64,000 nt of DNA. It comes from Olleya marilimosa CAM030 (GTDB taxonomy: Bacteria; Bacteroidota; Bacteroidia; Flavobacteriales; Flavobacteriaceae). The notes under the pieces were generated by a model, which saw only the letters and a list, made by a program, of their open reading frames with translations, searched no databases and was not told where the DNA came from. The stretch lies in the NCBI RefSeq assembly GCF_000518485.1, contig NZ_JADR01000001.1, positions 248,001 through 312,000 of the forward strand. Reading direction: 5' to 3'. Positions 16,380 to 25,501 of the stretch are shown here, in pieces. How positions within the stretch are numbered: position 1 is the first letter of the stretch; every line of letters begins with the position of its first letter. A program made the translations under genes and the position numbers.

Positions 16380-16410
16380 CAAAGGTACGTTTTTATTTCT
16401 GATTTACAAT
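16380..16410 (-). promoter_or_regulatory. Promoter of the DEAD-box helicase
   Basis: On the minus strand there is a -7 box TACCTTTG (16387-16380) preceded, 19 bases upstream, by ATTG (16410-16407). This fits the Bacteroidota consensus TTTG-N19-TAnnTTTG with one mismatch. Confidence 0.65.
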
Positions 16411-16488
16411 TTTTAATATTTTATCCCTTTAAAATACTGTAAACAATAGGTGTTTGACATTTTTATGTATAGGAATATTATATAAACT

Positions 16489-17067
16489 TTATTTAAGATT
16501 ATTTAAAAAAGTAACTAATAATTGTACTGCTTTACCACGATGACCAATACTATTTTTTTTATCTAAAGAGATTTCGGCAAAGGTTTGTGTGTGTCCAATA
16601 GGTTTAAAAATTGGATCGTAACCAAATCCTTTGTCACCATGTTTTGTAGTGGTTATTTCCCCTTTGCAAATGCCAGAAAAAGTTTGCAGTTGGTCTTTTA
16701 AATGTAGTGCTATTACGGTTTTAAATTGTGCTTTTCTATTACTTTTGTCTTTAAGATTATTAAGTAATAAATCCATATTATCGTTGTCATTACGTTGTGG
16801 TCCTGCGTATCTAGCACTAAAAACACCTGGAGCTCCATGTAATGCTTCAACTTCTAATCCTGTGTCATCTGCAAAACAATCATATCCATAATGTTTTTTT
16901 ATAAATTCTGCTTTTTGAATAGCATTACCTTTAATTGTAGGTTGTGTTTCTGGAACATCCTCAAAACAGCCAATATCTTTTAAGCTAAGTAGTTTTATGT
17001 GTGCAGGAATTAAAGCTTGGACTTCTTTAACTTTATTTAGATTATTTGTTGCGAAAACAAGTTGCAT
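16489..17067 (-). CDS. rdgB: Non-canonical purine NTP pyrophosphatase (RdgB/HAM1)
   Basis: Hydrolyses ITP, XTP and their deoxy forms to monophosphates, keeping them out of nucleic acids. The 192-residue protein has the family start (QLVFATNNLNKVKEVQALI), the metal/base site SKEG-equivalent region, FADDTGLEVEALHGAPGVFSARYAG, GFGYDPIF and the end FAEISLDKKNSIGHRGKA. It is a cytosolic dimer in the family. It lies 32 bases downstream of rlmH on the same strand, so the two may share a transcript. Confidence 0.96.
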   Translation of the reverse strand: MQLVFATNNLNKVKEVQALIPAHIKLLSLKDIGCFEDVPETQPTIKGNAIQKAEFIKKHYGYDCFADDTGLEVEALHGAPGVFSARYAGPQRNDNDNMDLLLNNLKDKSNRKAQFKTVIALHLKDQLQTFSGICKGEITTTKHGDKGFGYDPIFKPIGHTQTFAEISLDKKNSIGHRGKAVQLLVTFLNNLK

Positions 17068-17099
17068 AAAAATAGGTTGTGTAATTAATGTAAATAGGT

Positions 17100-17573
17100 T
17101 TATCTATGATGGTAAGGCTCATTACGTAAAATGGTAAAGCCACGATATAATTGCTCTATAACAAACAGTCTAACCATCTGATGAGAAAAAGTCATTTTTG
17201 ATAATGATATTTTACCCTGTGCTTTGGCATAAACTTCTGGACTAAATCCATAAGGTCCACCAATAACAAATACAATTTGCTTTGCACCAGAGTTCATGTG
17301 TTTTTGTAAATAATCTGAAAAACCAACACTATCAAATTGTTTTCCATTTTCATCCAATAAAATTAAAACATCTGTAGGCTTTAATTTGTTTAAAATTAGC
17401 TCGCCTTCTTTTTGTTTTTGTTGGTCTTCACTTAAGTTTTTTACTTTTTTTAAATCAGGAATAATTTCTAAATCAAAGCCTACGTAAAAGCCTAAACGTT
17501 TGGTGTAATCATCAATTAGCTGTTGTAATTGCTTGTTGTCTGTTTTGCCTATAGCCAGCAGTTTGATAGTCAT
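17100..17573 (-). CDS. rlmH: 23S rRNA (pseudouridine1915-N3)-methyltransferase
   Basis: RlmH methylates pseudouridine 1915 in helix 69 of 23S rRNA, a late step in 50S/70S maturation. The protein has the usual length (157 residues). SPOUT knot motifs are visible: FVIGGPYGFSPEVYAKA for SAM binding and LSKMTFSHQMVRLFVIEQLYRGFTILRNEPYHH at the C terminus. The N-terminal KLLAIGKTDNKQLQQLIDDY is also characteristic. It is placed upstream of rdgB and downstream of an exported unknown protein. Confidence 0.97.
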   Translation of the reverse strand: MTIKLLAIGKTDNKQLQQLIDDYTKRLGFYVGFDLEIIPDLKKVKNLSEDQQKQKEGELILNKLKPTDVLILLDENGKQFDSVGFSDYLQKHMNSGAKQIVFVIGGPYGFSPEVYAKAQGKISLSKMTFSHQMVRLFVIEQLYRGFTILRNEPYHHR

Positions 17574-17598
17574 ATACTAATTGTGTAATGCTTTTGTG

Positions 17599-18429
17599 TT
17601 AAAAGCAGTGTTTGCTGTTATGGTAAAATTCATATTTACTAAATATACCTTTTCCGTCGGTAAATTTTTTAGTGTTAGATGCTTCAAGATCGGCTTTAAA
17701 CTTGGTCCAATCGTCAGTTTTAAGTAGTTTTTCAAATCTAGAATTTGCAAGATGTCCACCACTTAAAAAGTATTCGCCATCAGATTTTATAATTAATAAA
17801 TTGTAATTATTTTGAATGTCAAAAAACTTGTTTTTAAAAGCACCTTGATCTTTAATCCATTCAAAATCCACATAGGTGTTTAATGCCTTTTCTTCAGCGT
17901 TATACATATGGATAAAATCTAATGGGTAGTGGTTTTCATATTTTTCAATACATTTCTGTCTTCTTTTTTGCCAATCTGCCCTTTCTTCTTTAAAAAGCTC
18001 TAAATTAAAAGGGTGTGTTTCTATTTTCTCTGCTTTACTAACATCCTCAACATTACCAGGGAATTTGTATTTAAAATGCTGTGAATGAATTTTTTCTGCT
18101 CTTTCAAAGCCAAAAATAGAATCATAATATTTTATAACAATATATTTATTTTCCTTAGTGTTATTAGACTTGGATTGTATTAAGGTTTTAATTTGATTAT
18201 ACTCGTCAGTTTTTAGCTTACCAAATCTATACATAGGTGATAACTTATTAACCGTAAGGGAATCTGTTTTATATTGTAGGCACTTTTTTGTAATCCCTTT
18301 ACATTTTTTAAAATAGCTGATGGAATCCATTGTTGAAAAGTCTTCATCTATGTAAACAGTGTTTTGACTGTGTGCTGAAGCGCTAAAAAGTAATAGTAAT
18401 AGTAGCGAAAAAATAATACGATTAAGCAT
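17599..18429 (-). CDS. Exported protein of unknown function
   Basis: A 276-residue protein starting with a strong signal peptide (MLNRIIFSLLLLLLFSASAHSQ). The mature part is charged, with many Lys/Glu and five cysteines (CKGITKKC, KCIEKY, KHCF). KCKGITKKC could form a disulphide in the periplasm. No domain is recognised. A central segment (WQKRRQKCIEKYENHYPLDF) and the C-terminal region (YFLSGGHLANSRFEKLLKTDDW) look folded. It is only 25 bases upstream of rlmH, which may simply reflect shared transcription. Confidence 0.6.
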   Translation of the reverse strand: MLNRIIFSLLLLLLFSASAHSQNTVYIDEDFSTMDSISYFKKCKGITKKCLQYKTDSLTVNKLSPMYRFGKLKTDEYNQIKTLIQSKSNNTKENKYIVIKYYDSIFGFERAEKIHSQHFKYKFPGNVEDVSKAEKIETHPFNLELFKEERADWQKRRQKCIEKYENHYPLDFIHMYNAEEKALNTYVDFEWIKDQGAFKNKFFDIQNNYNLLIIKSDGEYFLSGGHLANSRFEKLLKTDDWTKFKADLEASNTKKFTDGKGIFSKYEFYHNSKHCF

Positions 18430-18564
18430 AAGTAAATTTGAAGGCTTACAAATTAGATTTGTAATGGTTTAAAGGTCAATAGTTGTAGATTTATTTTCAA
18501 AAATACTGTTTCTTAAATTATTATTCAATAAGCATTTGTTATTTTTACATCAAATAAGAAACAC

Positions 18565-19425
18565 ATGATAAGTCAAGCCCAATTTGATAAAGAAATAGAT
18601 TTAATTATTACAAACGCTATTAGAGAAGATGTTGGAGATGGTGATCATAGCTCATTATCTTGTATTCCAGCTTCAGCTCAAGGTAAAGCTAAATTGTTAG
18701 TTAAAGACAAAGGTATTATAGCTGGTGTCCAGTTTGCTAAACAAGTTTTTAAATATGTAGATCCAAACCTAGTTGTAGAGACTTTGATTGAGGATGGAAG
18801 TAGAGTGAAATATGGTGATGTCGTATTTTATGTTACTGGTGCATCACAATCTATATTAAAAGCAGAACGTTTAGTTTTAAATGCTATGCAACGTATGAGT
18901 GCTATTGCAACAAAAACCAGACAATTTGTAGATTTGTTAGAAGGCACAGGGACTAAAGTTTTAGACACACGTAAAACTACTCCAGGTATTAGAGCTATTG
19001 AAAAATGGGCTGTAAAAATTGGAGGAGGAGAAAACCACAGATTTGCACTTTATGACATGATTATGCTTAAGGATAACCATATTGATTTTGCAGGAGGTAT
19101 TACAAAAGCTATTGATAAAACAAAGCAATATTTAAAAGAGACCAATCGTGATTTAAAGATAATTGTAGAAGCTAGAGATTTAGACGAAATTAAAGAAATT
19201 TTAAAATCGGATGGCGTTTACAGAATCTTGATAGATAATTTTAATTACGAAGACACTAAAACTGCAGTTAAATTAATTGGTGACCAATGTTTAACAGAAA
19301 GTTCAGGAGGTATTAATGAAAAAACAATTAGAGAATATGCTTTATGTGGCGTAGATTTTATTTCCTCAGGCGCATTAACGCATTCTGTTTATAACATGGA
19401 TTTAAGCTTAAAAGCAGTTGATTAA
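18565..19425 (+). CDS. nadC: Nicotinate-nucleotide diphosphorylase (carboxylating)
   Basis: NadC converts quinolinate and PRPP to nicotinate mononucleotide and CO2, the last step of de novo pyridine synthesis before NAD assembly. Length is 286 residues. Conserved blocks: IREDVGDGDHSS near the N terminus, ERLVLNAMQRMSAIAT, VLDTRKTTPGIRAIEKWAVKIGGGENHRFALYD (PRPP/quinolinate site), MLKDNHI, and SSGGINEKTI at the end. It is a cytosolic dimer in the family. It may be the first gene of a run with the YihY-type membrane protein 38 bases downstream. Confidence 0.97.
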   Translation: MISQAQFDKEIDLIITNAIREDVGDGDHSSLSCIPASAQGKAKLLVKDKGIIAGVQFAKQVFKYVDPNLVVETLIEDGSRVKYGDVVFYVTGASQSILKAERLVLNAMQRMSAIATKTRQFVDLLEGTGTKVLDTRKTTPGIRAIEKWAVKIGGGENHRFALYDMIMLKDNHIDFAGGITKAIDKTKQYLKETNRDLKIIVEARDLDEIKEILKSDGVYRILIDNFNYEDTKTAVKLIGDQCLTESSGGINEKTIREYALCGVDFISSGALTHSVYNMDLSLKAVD

Positions 19426-19463
19426 TACACATCCTGTAACAGTACAATAATTTTATCTAAATA

Positions 19464-20393
19464 ATGTCTCAAGCAATAGAAGAAAAGCTTAGTAAAATCC
19501 CAGTAGTTAACCTTTTGGTTAAATTATTGAGCAGGTTTAAATTGCCTGGATTAGAGGGATTATCATTATACGATTTAATCGAGTTGTATATTATAGGTAT
19601 CGCTAGAGGAGCCTTAACAGCAAGAGCAAGTGCAATTGCTTATAGCTTTTTTATGGCTTTATTTCCGTTTTTGTTATTTGTAATTATTGTTATTCCGTAT
19701 ATTCCAATAGAAGATTTTCAAACAGATTTTTTGGTGTTTTTAGAGTCAATTTTGCCTCCAACTACATCAGATTTTTTCTCGGATAATATATTTAATAACA
19801 TTGGCGGAAATCAAAATGGAGGACTGTTGTCATCCGTATTTTTGTTATCCATTTTTTTAATGGCTAATGGTATAAATGCTTTGTTTTCTGGATTTGAAAA
19901 CTCGTATCACGACCAATTAACGCGCAATGTGTTTAAGCAATATTTTTACGCGTTAGGTATTGCGTTAATTTTATCGTTTTTACTTATAATTACCGTTGCA
20001 GTTTTAGGATATTTTAATATTTATGTAATCGATAATTTAACAAATCATGGCTATATTGCCAAAAGACAAGTTAGCATTTGGAGTACCTTAGCACAGTACG
20101 GATTTTTTGTTGTCATGGTATATATAGCAACAGCAGTGTTGTACTATTTTGGTACAGCAGAAGGGAAGTCGTCTAAATTTTTCTCAATTGGTGCATTATT
20201 TACCACTATTTTAATTTTAGTAACCTCCTTTTTATTTGGAGTGTATATTGAAAATTTTGCTCAGTATAATGAGTTATATGGATCAATTGGAGCACTATTA
20301 ATTTTATTATTTTATTTATGGCTTAATGCCAATATTTTATTATTAGGTTTTGAGTTAAACATGTCTTTAAAACAACTACGAAAAAGTTTTTAA
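19464..20393 (+). CDS. YihY/BrkB family inner-membrane protein
   Basis: A 309-residue integral membrane protein with six predicted helices. Family landmarks: ASAIAYSFFMALFPFLLF in the first helix region, NGINALFSGFENSY, and the C-terminal GSIGALLILLFYLWLNANILLLGFELN, which is the most conserved YihY block. The family was once mislabelled ribonuclease BN; its real role is unsettled. The gene ends two bases before the DUF2147 gene, so they are co-transcribed. Confidence 0.9.
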   Translation: MSQAIEEKLSKIPVVNLLVKLLSRFKLPGLEGLSLYDLIELYIIGIARGALTARASAIAYSFFMALFPFLLFVIIVIPYIPIEDFQTDFLVFLESILPPTTSDFFSDNIFNNIGGNQNGGLLSSVFLLSIFLMANGINALFSGFENSYHDQLTRNVFKQYFYALGIALILSFLLIITVAVLGYFNIYVIDNLTNHGYIAKRQVSIWSTLAQYGFFVVMVYIATAVLYYFGTAEGKSSKFFSIGALFTTILILVTSFLFGVYIENFAQYNELYGSIGALLILLFYLWLNANILLLGFELNMSLKQLRKSF

Positions 20394-20395
20394 TT

Positions 20396-20815
20396 ATGAA
20401 AAAGAGTATCATCATTGTAATAGTATTAATCTTTGGTTTTTCAGTAAACGCACAAGATATTTTAGGAAAATGGAAAACCATTGATGACGAGACTGGAGAA
20501 GCTAAGTCTATTGTGCAGATTTACAAAAAAGACGGAAAAGTCTTTGGTAAAATTATCGAGATTTTTAATAAAGAAAGACGTGACTTACCTTGCGTAAAGT
20601 GTAAAGGTGACGACTATAATAAACCAATTTTAGGATTAGATATAATCAAAAGTATGACCAAAGATGGTAAATACTTTAAAAACGGAACTATCGTAGATCC
20701 ACAAAACGGTAAAGAGTACGATTTAAGACTAATTGTAACAGATGAAGGTAAACTTCAAGTTAGAGGTTATATTGGTTTTTTCTACTCGACACAATATTGG
20801 GAAAGAGTACAATAG
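20396..20815 (+). CDS. DUF2147 family secreted protein
   Basis: A 139-residue exported protein with signal peptide MKKSIIIVIVLIFGFSVNAQ. The DUF2147 pattern follows: ILGKWKTIDDETGEAKSIVQ, GKVFGKIIEIF, CVKCKGDDYNKPILGLDII, GTIVDPQNGKEYDLRL and a C-terminal VRGYIGFFYSTQYWERV. The predicted fold is a small beta-barrel or lipocalin-like sandwich. The two cysteines of CVKC may form a disulphide. Function unknown; its position directly behind yihY is common in Bacteroidota as far as I recall. Confidence 0.88.
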   Translation: MKKSIIIVIVLIFGFSVNAQDILGKWKTIDDETGEAKSIVQIYKKDGKVFGKIIEIFNKERRDLPCVKCKGDDYNKPILGLDIIKSMTKDGKYFKNGTIVDPQNGKEYDLRLIVTDEGKLQVRGYIGFFYSTQYWERVQ

Positions 20816-20845
20816 TCCAATTAACAAATATAACAACATACAGCA

Positions 20846-23299
20846 TTGCATTTTATAGATGTCATCCTTCCAATACCTTTAGAAAAACGTTTTACGTATA
20901 GCATTACGCAAGCAGAAAGCGAGTTTTTAACTATTGGAATGCGTGTGTCTATCCCTTTTGGTAAAACAAAAATTTACACAGGTATTGTAGCAGCAATACA
21001 TCAAACAGCTCCAGTTATTTACGAAGCTAAGGAGATTCATCAAATTTTAGATGAACAACCCATAGTAACCCTAAAGCAATTGCAATTATGGCAATGGATT
21101 GCAAAATATTATATGTGTACAGAAGGCGAAGTAATGCGTGCTGCATTACCCAATGCTTTTTTGCTTGAAAGCGAAACGATAATAAGTAAAAATAATGCTT
21201 TAGAATTAAATGAGAACGATTTAAAAGACGACGAGTATTTGATTTACGAAGCATTGCAGCATCAATCGTCACTTAAAATTCAGGATATATCTAATATTCT
21301 TGATAAAAAAAATGTACTTCCGGTTGTTAAGCGGTTAGTAGAAAAAGAAGCCATTATTTTAAATGAAGAAATCTACGATAAGTATAAACCAAAATATGTT
21401 AGGTATGTCAAGCTAACAGACGCTTACAATAGTCAAGAAGCGTTAAATCAATTATTAGAAGCGTTAAGTAGTCGTGCTAAAAAGCAACGCGATGTTGTGC
21501 TAACGTTGTTTTCCATTTCGGCAAAGACCAAAAAACCTGTTAAAGTAACAGATTTGATTACAGAAAGTCAAGCGTCTTCTGCAACCGTAAAGGCTTTAAT
21601 TAATAAAAATATTTTGGAGGATTATCATATCCAAACAGATCGTGTGGTGTATGAAGGAGAGGAGAATGAAGATTCTAAATCATTAAATCAGTATCAAACC
21701 GAAGCCTTACAGCAAATACAAACTAGTTTTCAGACACAAAACGTCGTGTTATTGCATGGTATAACTAGTTCTGGAAAAACGGAAGTGTATGTTAAGCTAA
21801 TAGAAACATCTCTAGCAAAAGGGCAGCAAGTGTTGTACTTATTGCCAGAAATAGCGTTAACTACCCAATTAGTTACACGACTTCAAAATTACTTTGGAGA
21901 GCAAGTAGCAGTATTTCATAGCAAGTATTCTGCTCATGAGCGTGTCGAGGTTTATAACCAAGTGCTAAATAATTCCGCGAAAGCGAAAATAATTTTAGGT
22001 GCACGATCGTCCATTTTCTTACCATTTAACGATTTAGGTTTAATTATCGTCGATGAGGAGCATGAGTCGTCCTTTAAGCAGTTTGATCCAGCACCACGTT
22101 ATCATGCCAGAGATGTCGCTGTGGTATTAGCTTCAATATTTAAAGCCAAAACACTATTAGGAAGTGCAACTCCAAGTATTGAAAGCTATCACAATGCACA
22201 AGAAAACAAATACGGTTTAGTCGAAATAAATCGACGATACAATAACGTGCAATTGCCTGATATCGAGCTTGTAGATATTAAAGATAAGCAGAAACGAAAA
22301 AAAATGAAAGGTCATTTTTCTGATAGATTAATAGAAGAAATGACTGAAGCTATTGCAGATGGACACCAGATTATACTATTTCAAAACAGACGAGGGTATT
22401 CTCCTATTGTAGAGTGTAATACGTGTGGGCACTCACCACAATGTCCTAATTGTGATGTTAGCTTAACGTATCATCAATACCGTAAACAGTTACGTTGTCA
22501 TTACTGTGGTTATAATAGTGCTATGCAATTAAAATGTATGGCTTGTGGTACTCCAGGATTAGACACTAAAGGTTTTGGGACAGAGCAAATAGAAAGCGAA
22601 GTCAAACTGTTGTTTCCAGACCTTAAAGTAGGTCGTATGGATTTGGATACCACTAGAGGTAAGTTTGGTTACGAAAAAATTATAACAGCTTTTGAGCAGC
22701 AAGAAATAGACGTTTTAGTTGGTACGCAAATGTTAACTAAAGGACTTGACTTTAGAAATGTCAAGTTGGTAGGAATAATGAATGCCGATAATATGTTAAA
22801 CTTTCCGGATTTTAGAGCGCATGAAAGAAGTTTTCAATTAATGTTGCAAGTTTCTGGTAGAGCAGGACGTACCCAAAAACAAGGAAAAGTATTAATCCAG
22901 ACGTATAATCCTTACCATAAAATTTTGCAACAAGTATCTACCAATGATTATATTGGAATGTATAAAGAGCAGTTAGAAGAGCGTTATAATTATAAGTATC
23001 CACCATTTTATAGATTGATAAAAATAACATTAAAACATAGGGATTATAATAAGGTAGATTTAGCAGGAGATTGGTTGGCTAAAGCATTAACACAGTTGTT
23101 TAAGCATAATGTTTTAGGACCAGAGTTTCCGCCAATATCAAGAATAAGAAACCAATATCACAAAAACATTTTAATAAAAATACCGCAAGGTCAACCTTTA
23201 GGAAAAACTAAAGAAGCTATCAAAAAAGTACATACTAGTTTTGAGGCTATTGCTAATTTTAAAGGTGTTAGAGTTGTTATTAACGTCGATAACTATTAA
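20846..23299 (+). CDS. priA: Primosomal protein N' (replication restart helicase PriA), TTG start
   Basis: PriA binds stalled forks and reloads the replicative helicase. Domains in the 817 residues: N-terminal 3'-DNA-binding domain (HFIDVILPIPLEKRFTYSI), a winged helix, a helicase with Walker A GITSSGKTEVY and DEEH box, and a zinc-binding insertion with eight Cys (CNTCGHSPQCPNC, CHYCGYNSAMQLKCMAC). The C-terminal motor motifs include VSGRAGR. The start must be the TTG at 20846, since homologues begin at this point (HFIDV..). A 13-bp palindromic element at 21973-21985 encodes SAKAK in a loop before the ILGARSS motif. A terminator follows. Confidence 0.96.
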   Translation: MHFIDVILPIPLEKRFTYSITQAESEFLTIGMRVSIPFGKTKIYTGIVAAIHQTAPVIYEAKEIHQILDEQPIVTLKQLQLWQWIAKYYMCTEGEVMRAALPNAFLLESETIISKNNALELNENDLKDDEYLIYEALQHQSSLKIQDISNILDKKNVLPVVKRLVEKEAIILNEEIYDKYKPKYVRYVKLTDAYNSQEALNQLLEALSSRAKKQRDVVLTLFSISAKTKKPVKVTDLITESQASSATVKALINKNILEDYHIQTDRVVYEGEENEDSKSLNQYQTEALQQIQTSFQTQNVVLLHGITSSGKTEVYVKLIETSLAKGQQVLYLLPEIALTTQLVTRLQNYFGEQVAVFHSKYSAHERVEVYNQVLNNSAKAKIILGARSSIFLPFNDLGLIIVDEEHESSFKQFDPAPRYHARDVAVVLASIFKAKTLLGSATPSIESYHNAQENKYGLVEINRRYNNVQLPDIELVDIKDKQKRKKMKGHFSDRLIEEMTEAIADGHQIILFQNRRGYSPIVECNTCGHSPQCPNCDVSLTYHQYRKQLRCHYCGYNSAMQLKCMACGTPGLDTKGFGTEQIESEVKLLFPDLKVGRMDLDTTRGKFGYEKIITAFEQQEIDVLVGTQMLTKGLDFRNVKLVGIMNADNMLNFPDFRAHERSFQLMLQVSGRAGRTQKQGKVLIQTYNPYHKILQQVSTNDYIGMYKEQLEERYNYKYPPFYRLIKITLKHRDYNKVDLAGDWLAKALTQLFKHNVLGPEFPPISRIRNQYHKNILIKIPQGQPLGKTKEAIKKVHTSFEAIANFKGVRVVINVDNY
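21973..21985 (-). repeat. GC-rich palindromic element, copy 1 (inside priA)
   Basis: TTCCGCGAAAGCG on the plus strand; its complement CGCTTTCGCGGAA is identical over 13 bases to copies at 28721 and 54613. It is in frame as SAKAK within a tolerant loop. Confidence 0.6.
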
Positions 23300-23316
23300 G
23301 TTAACTAACTTTTAGA

Positions 23317-23350
23317 TAAAAAAAACCTGCTTTTAAAAGCAGGTTTTTTT
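23317..23350. terminator. Bidirectional terminator between priA and the LytTR regulator
   Basis: Stem AACCTGCTTTT / AAAAGCAGGTT, with an A-run before and a T-run after, between convergent genes. Confidence 0.85.
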
Positions 23351-23369
23351 AGGGCATTATATTTTGTGA

Positions 23370-24065
23370 TTAGATACTGTTTAAAGCATCTACTAATTGT
23401 GTTTTTTTGTTTCTACTTAACGGGATTTCATAAGCCCCAACTTCAACATTTTTACTGTTAAAGCGATCAACCTTGTCAAGATTTACAATGTAAGATTTGT
23501 GGATTCTTAAAAATTTACCATCAGGTAATTCGTTTTCAAAAGCTTTCATTGTAGATAATACCACTAAACTGGTATCCTCTGTAACTAGTTTTACATAGTC
23601 ACCAAGTGCTTCAATCCATTTAATATCTCTAATATAAACTTTACGTTTTTTAAGGTTACTCTTAACAAAGATGTGTTCTCCTTCTTCTTGGTTGTAATCT
23701 AACTTTAATTTATGGTGCTCTACAGCTTTATCTACAGCCTGACTAAAACGTTCTCTAGTAATTGGTTTTTGTAAATAATCAGTCGCATCATAATTAAATG
23801 CCTTAAAAGCGTATTCTGTTTTACCTGTAACAAAAATAATTTGGGGTTTATTATTTAGTACATCAAGTAATTCAAAACCATTTAAAACAGGCATTTCAAT
23901 ATCTAAAAAGATAAGATCAACTTTATGGGTGTTTAAACCGTTTTTGGTCTCTAAAGCACTGCTGTACTCAGCAATTAAATTTAGATGATTATTGTTCTCT
24001 ATTAATTTTACAATAGAAAGTCTTTGTATCGCTGAATCATCAACTACTACACAATTTAATATCAT
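23370..24065 (-). CDS. LytTR family response regulator, orphan
   Basis: A 231-residue two-domain transcription regulator. The N-terminal receiver domain (residues 1-120) has the phosphoacceptor Asp55 in LIFLDIEMPVLNGFELL, the VTGKTEYA Lys region and acidic DD at 9-10. The C-terminal LytTR DNA-binding domain is recognised by VKSNLKKRKVYIRDIKWIEALGDYVKL and the ending FLRIHKSYIVNLDKVDRF. No histidine kinase gene lies next to it; in Bacteroidota the partner is often a 7TM/His-kinase protein encoded elsewhere. Target genes cannot be predicted here. Confidence 0.93.
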   Translation of the reverse strand: MILNCVVVDDSAIQRLSIVKLIENNNHLNLIAEYSSALETKNGLNTHKVDLIFLDIEMPVLNGFELLDVLNNKPQIIFVTGKTEYAFKAFNYDATDYLQKPITRERFSQAVDKAVEHHKLKLDYNQEEGEHIFVKSNLKKRKVYIRDIKWIEALGDYVKLVTEDTSLVVLSTMKAFENELPDGKFLRIHKSYIVNLDKVDRFNSKNVEVGAYEIPLSRNKKTQLVDALNSI

Positions 24066-24212
24066 AGTATATGTTCTTTATAGGTTAAGTTATCGACAAT
24101 AGTACAAAAAATCGGGATTAAAACCAAAAAACATCGCTAAAATGTAAGTTTTAACATTTAATTAAGATTATAATTCGGATGTAAATTAAGTTTAAATTTA
24201 GATTAAAAACTA

Positions 24213-24244
24213 TTTGTGAGATTAAATAAAAAGAAGTATTTTTG
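24213..24244 (+). promoter_or_regulatory. Promoter of the rpsF-rpsR-rplI operon
   Basis: TTTG (24213-24216), a 20-base spacer and TATTTTTG (24237-24244): a full match to the Bacteroidota primary sigma consensus. Transcription should start about 24250, giving a leader of some 25-30 bases before rpsF. Confidence 0.85.
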
Positions 24245-24277
24245 CACTCATTTTTAACACAAATAAATTAGATTTTT

Positions 24278-24616
24278 ATGAATCATTATGAAACTGTTTT
24301 CATCTTAAATCCCGTTTTATCTGAGACACAGATAAAGGAAACAGTACAGAAATACGAAGATTTTCTTGTTTCTAGAGGAGCTAAGATGGTATCAAAAGAA
24401 GATTGGGGACTTAAAAAGTTAGCCTATCCAATTCAAAACAAAAAAAGTGGATTTTATCACTTATTTGAGTACCAAGTAGAAGGAGAAGTAATTAATCCTT
24501 TAGAAGTAGAGTTTAGACGTGATGAGCGTTTTATGCGTTACTTAACTGTAACTATGGACAAACATGCAGTGTCATGGGCGGAACGTAGAAGAGCTAAACT
24601 TAAACAAAAAGCGTAA
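24278..24616 (+). CDS. rpsF: 30S ribosomal protein S6
   Basis: S6 binds the central domain of 16S rRNA together with S18. The 112-residue protein begins [20 protein letters not shown] and has the family block [19 protein letters not shown], followed by the Lys/Arg-rich end. It heads the operon rpsF-rpsR-rplI: rpsR starts two bases after this stop. No priB or ssb gene is inserted as it would be in Proteobacteria or Firmicutes. Expressed from the strong promoter at 24213-24244. Confidence 0.98.
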   Translation: MNHYETVFILNPVLSETQIKETVQKYEDFLVSRGAKMVSKEDWGLKKLAYPIQNKKSGFYHLFEYQVEGEVINPLEVEFRRDERFMRYLTVTMDKHAVSWAERRRAKLKQKA

Positions 24617-24618
24617 TT

Positions 24619-24915
24619 ATGTCAAGTATAGAACAACAATCAAAAGGAAAAAAAGAAGGAGAAATCAGATATCTTACTCCTTTAAATATTGAAACTAACA
24701 AAAACAAAAAGTATTGTCGTTTCAAAAAGTCTGGTATCAAGTACGTAGATTACAAAGATGCAGATTGGTTATTAGGATTTGTAAACGCTCAAGGTAAAAT
24801 TTTACCAAGACGTTTAACAGGTACGTCATTAAAGTATCAAAGAAAAGTGTCTGTAGCTGTAAAAAGAGCGCGTCACTTAGCTTTAATGCCATACGTAGCA
24901 GATTTATTAAAATAA
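24619..24915 (+). CDS. rpsR: 30S ribosomal protein S18
   Basis: S18 forms a heterodimer with S6 on the platform of the 30S subunit. Length is 98 residues, with the family core [64 protein letters not shown]. The short N-terminal extension is Lys/Glu-rich, as in other Bacteroidota. It lies between rpsF and rplI in one transcript, 13 bases ahead of rplI. Confidence 0.98.
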   Translation: MSSIEQQSKGKKEGEIRYLTPLNIETNKNKKYCRFKKSGIKYVDYKDADWLLGFVNAQGKILPRRLTGTSLKYQRKVSVAVKRARHLALMPYVADLLK

Positions 24916-24928
24916 AAATATCATAACA

Positions 24929-25372
24929 ATGGAACTTATATTAAAACAAGACGTTGAGAATTTAGGATTTAAAGACGATGTTGTAACGGTTAAGAACGGT
25001 TATGGTAGAAACTTTTTAATCCCTACAGGTCATGCTGTTTTAGCAACAAAATCTGCTAAAAAAGTATTAGAAGAAACTTTAAAGCAACGTGCTTACAAAG
25101 AAACTAAAGAAGTTGAAGAAGCTAATAAAGTGGCTGAAGCAATAAAAGCTTTAGAAATTAAAATCGCTGCTAAAGTTGGTCAAGGAGACAAATTATTTGG
25201 ATCTGTAAACAACATTGACGTTGCTGAGGCATTAGCTAAAGAAGGTCAAGACATCGATAAAAAATACATTTCTGTAACTACAGTTAAGCGTTTAGGTAAG
25301 TATAACGCTGCAGTACGTTTACACAGAGCTGTAAATGTTGATTTAGAATTTGAAGTTGTAGCGCAAGCATAA
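24929..25372 (+). CDS. rplI: 50S ribosomal protein L9
   Basis: L9 binds near the L1 stalk and helps keep the reading frame. The 147-residue protein shows the N-terminal domain signature ILKQDVENLGFKDDVVTVKNGYGRNFLIPTGHA, a long central helix (EETLKQRAYKETKEVEEANKVAEA) and the C-terminal rRNA-binding domain (KLFGSVNNIDVAEAL, LGKYNAAVRLHRAV). Last gene of the operon, followed by a strong terminator. Confidence 0.98.
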   Translation: MELILKQDVENLGFKDDVVTVKNGYGRNFLIPTGHAVLATKSAKKVLEETLKQRAYKETKEVEEANKVAEAIKALEIKIAAKVGQGDKLFGSVNNIDVAEALAKEGQDIDKKYISVTTVKRLGKYNAAVRLHRAVNVDLEFEVVAQA

Positions 25373-25417
25373 CTTAGATTTGTTAACAATACGTTAATAA
25401 ATTATACCATAATATTT

Positions 25418-25446
25418 AAGCCACTCTATTTAGAGTGGCTTTTTTT
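25418..25446 (+). terminator. Rho-independent terminator of the ribosomal operon
   Basis: Stem AAGCCACTCT / AGAGTGGCTT with a 3-4 base loop and a run of seven T. Confidence 0.9.
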
Positions 25447-25501
25447 GTTATATTTTTGTTAAATATTATGCATGCATAATGTTTCACAAACACACAACAC
25501 A

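Noticed and set aside
25472-25501. Upstream ATG for the TonB-dependent receptor
   Set aside because: It would add ten polar residues before a perfect signal peptide and lies a few bases from the expected transcript start.
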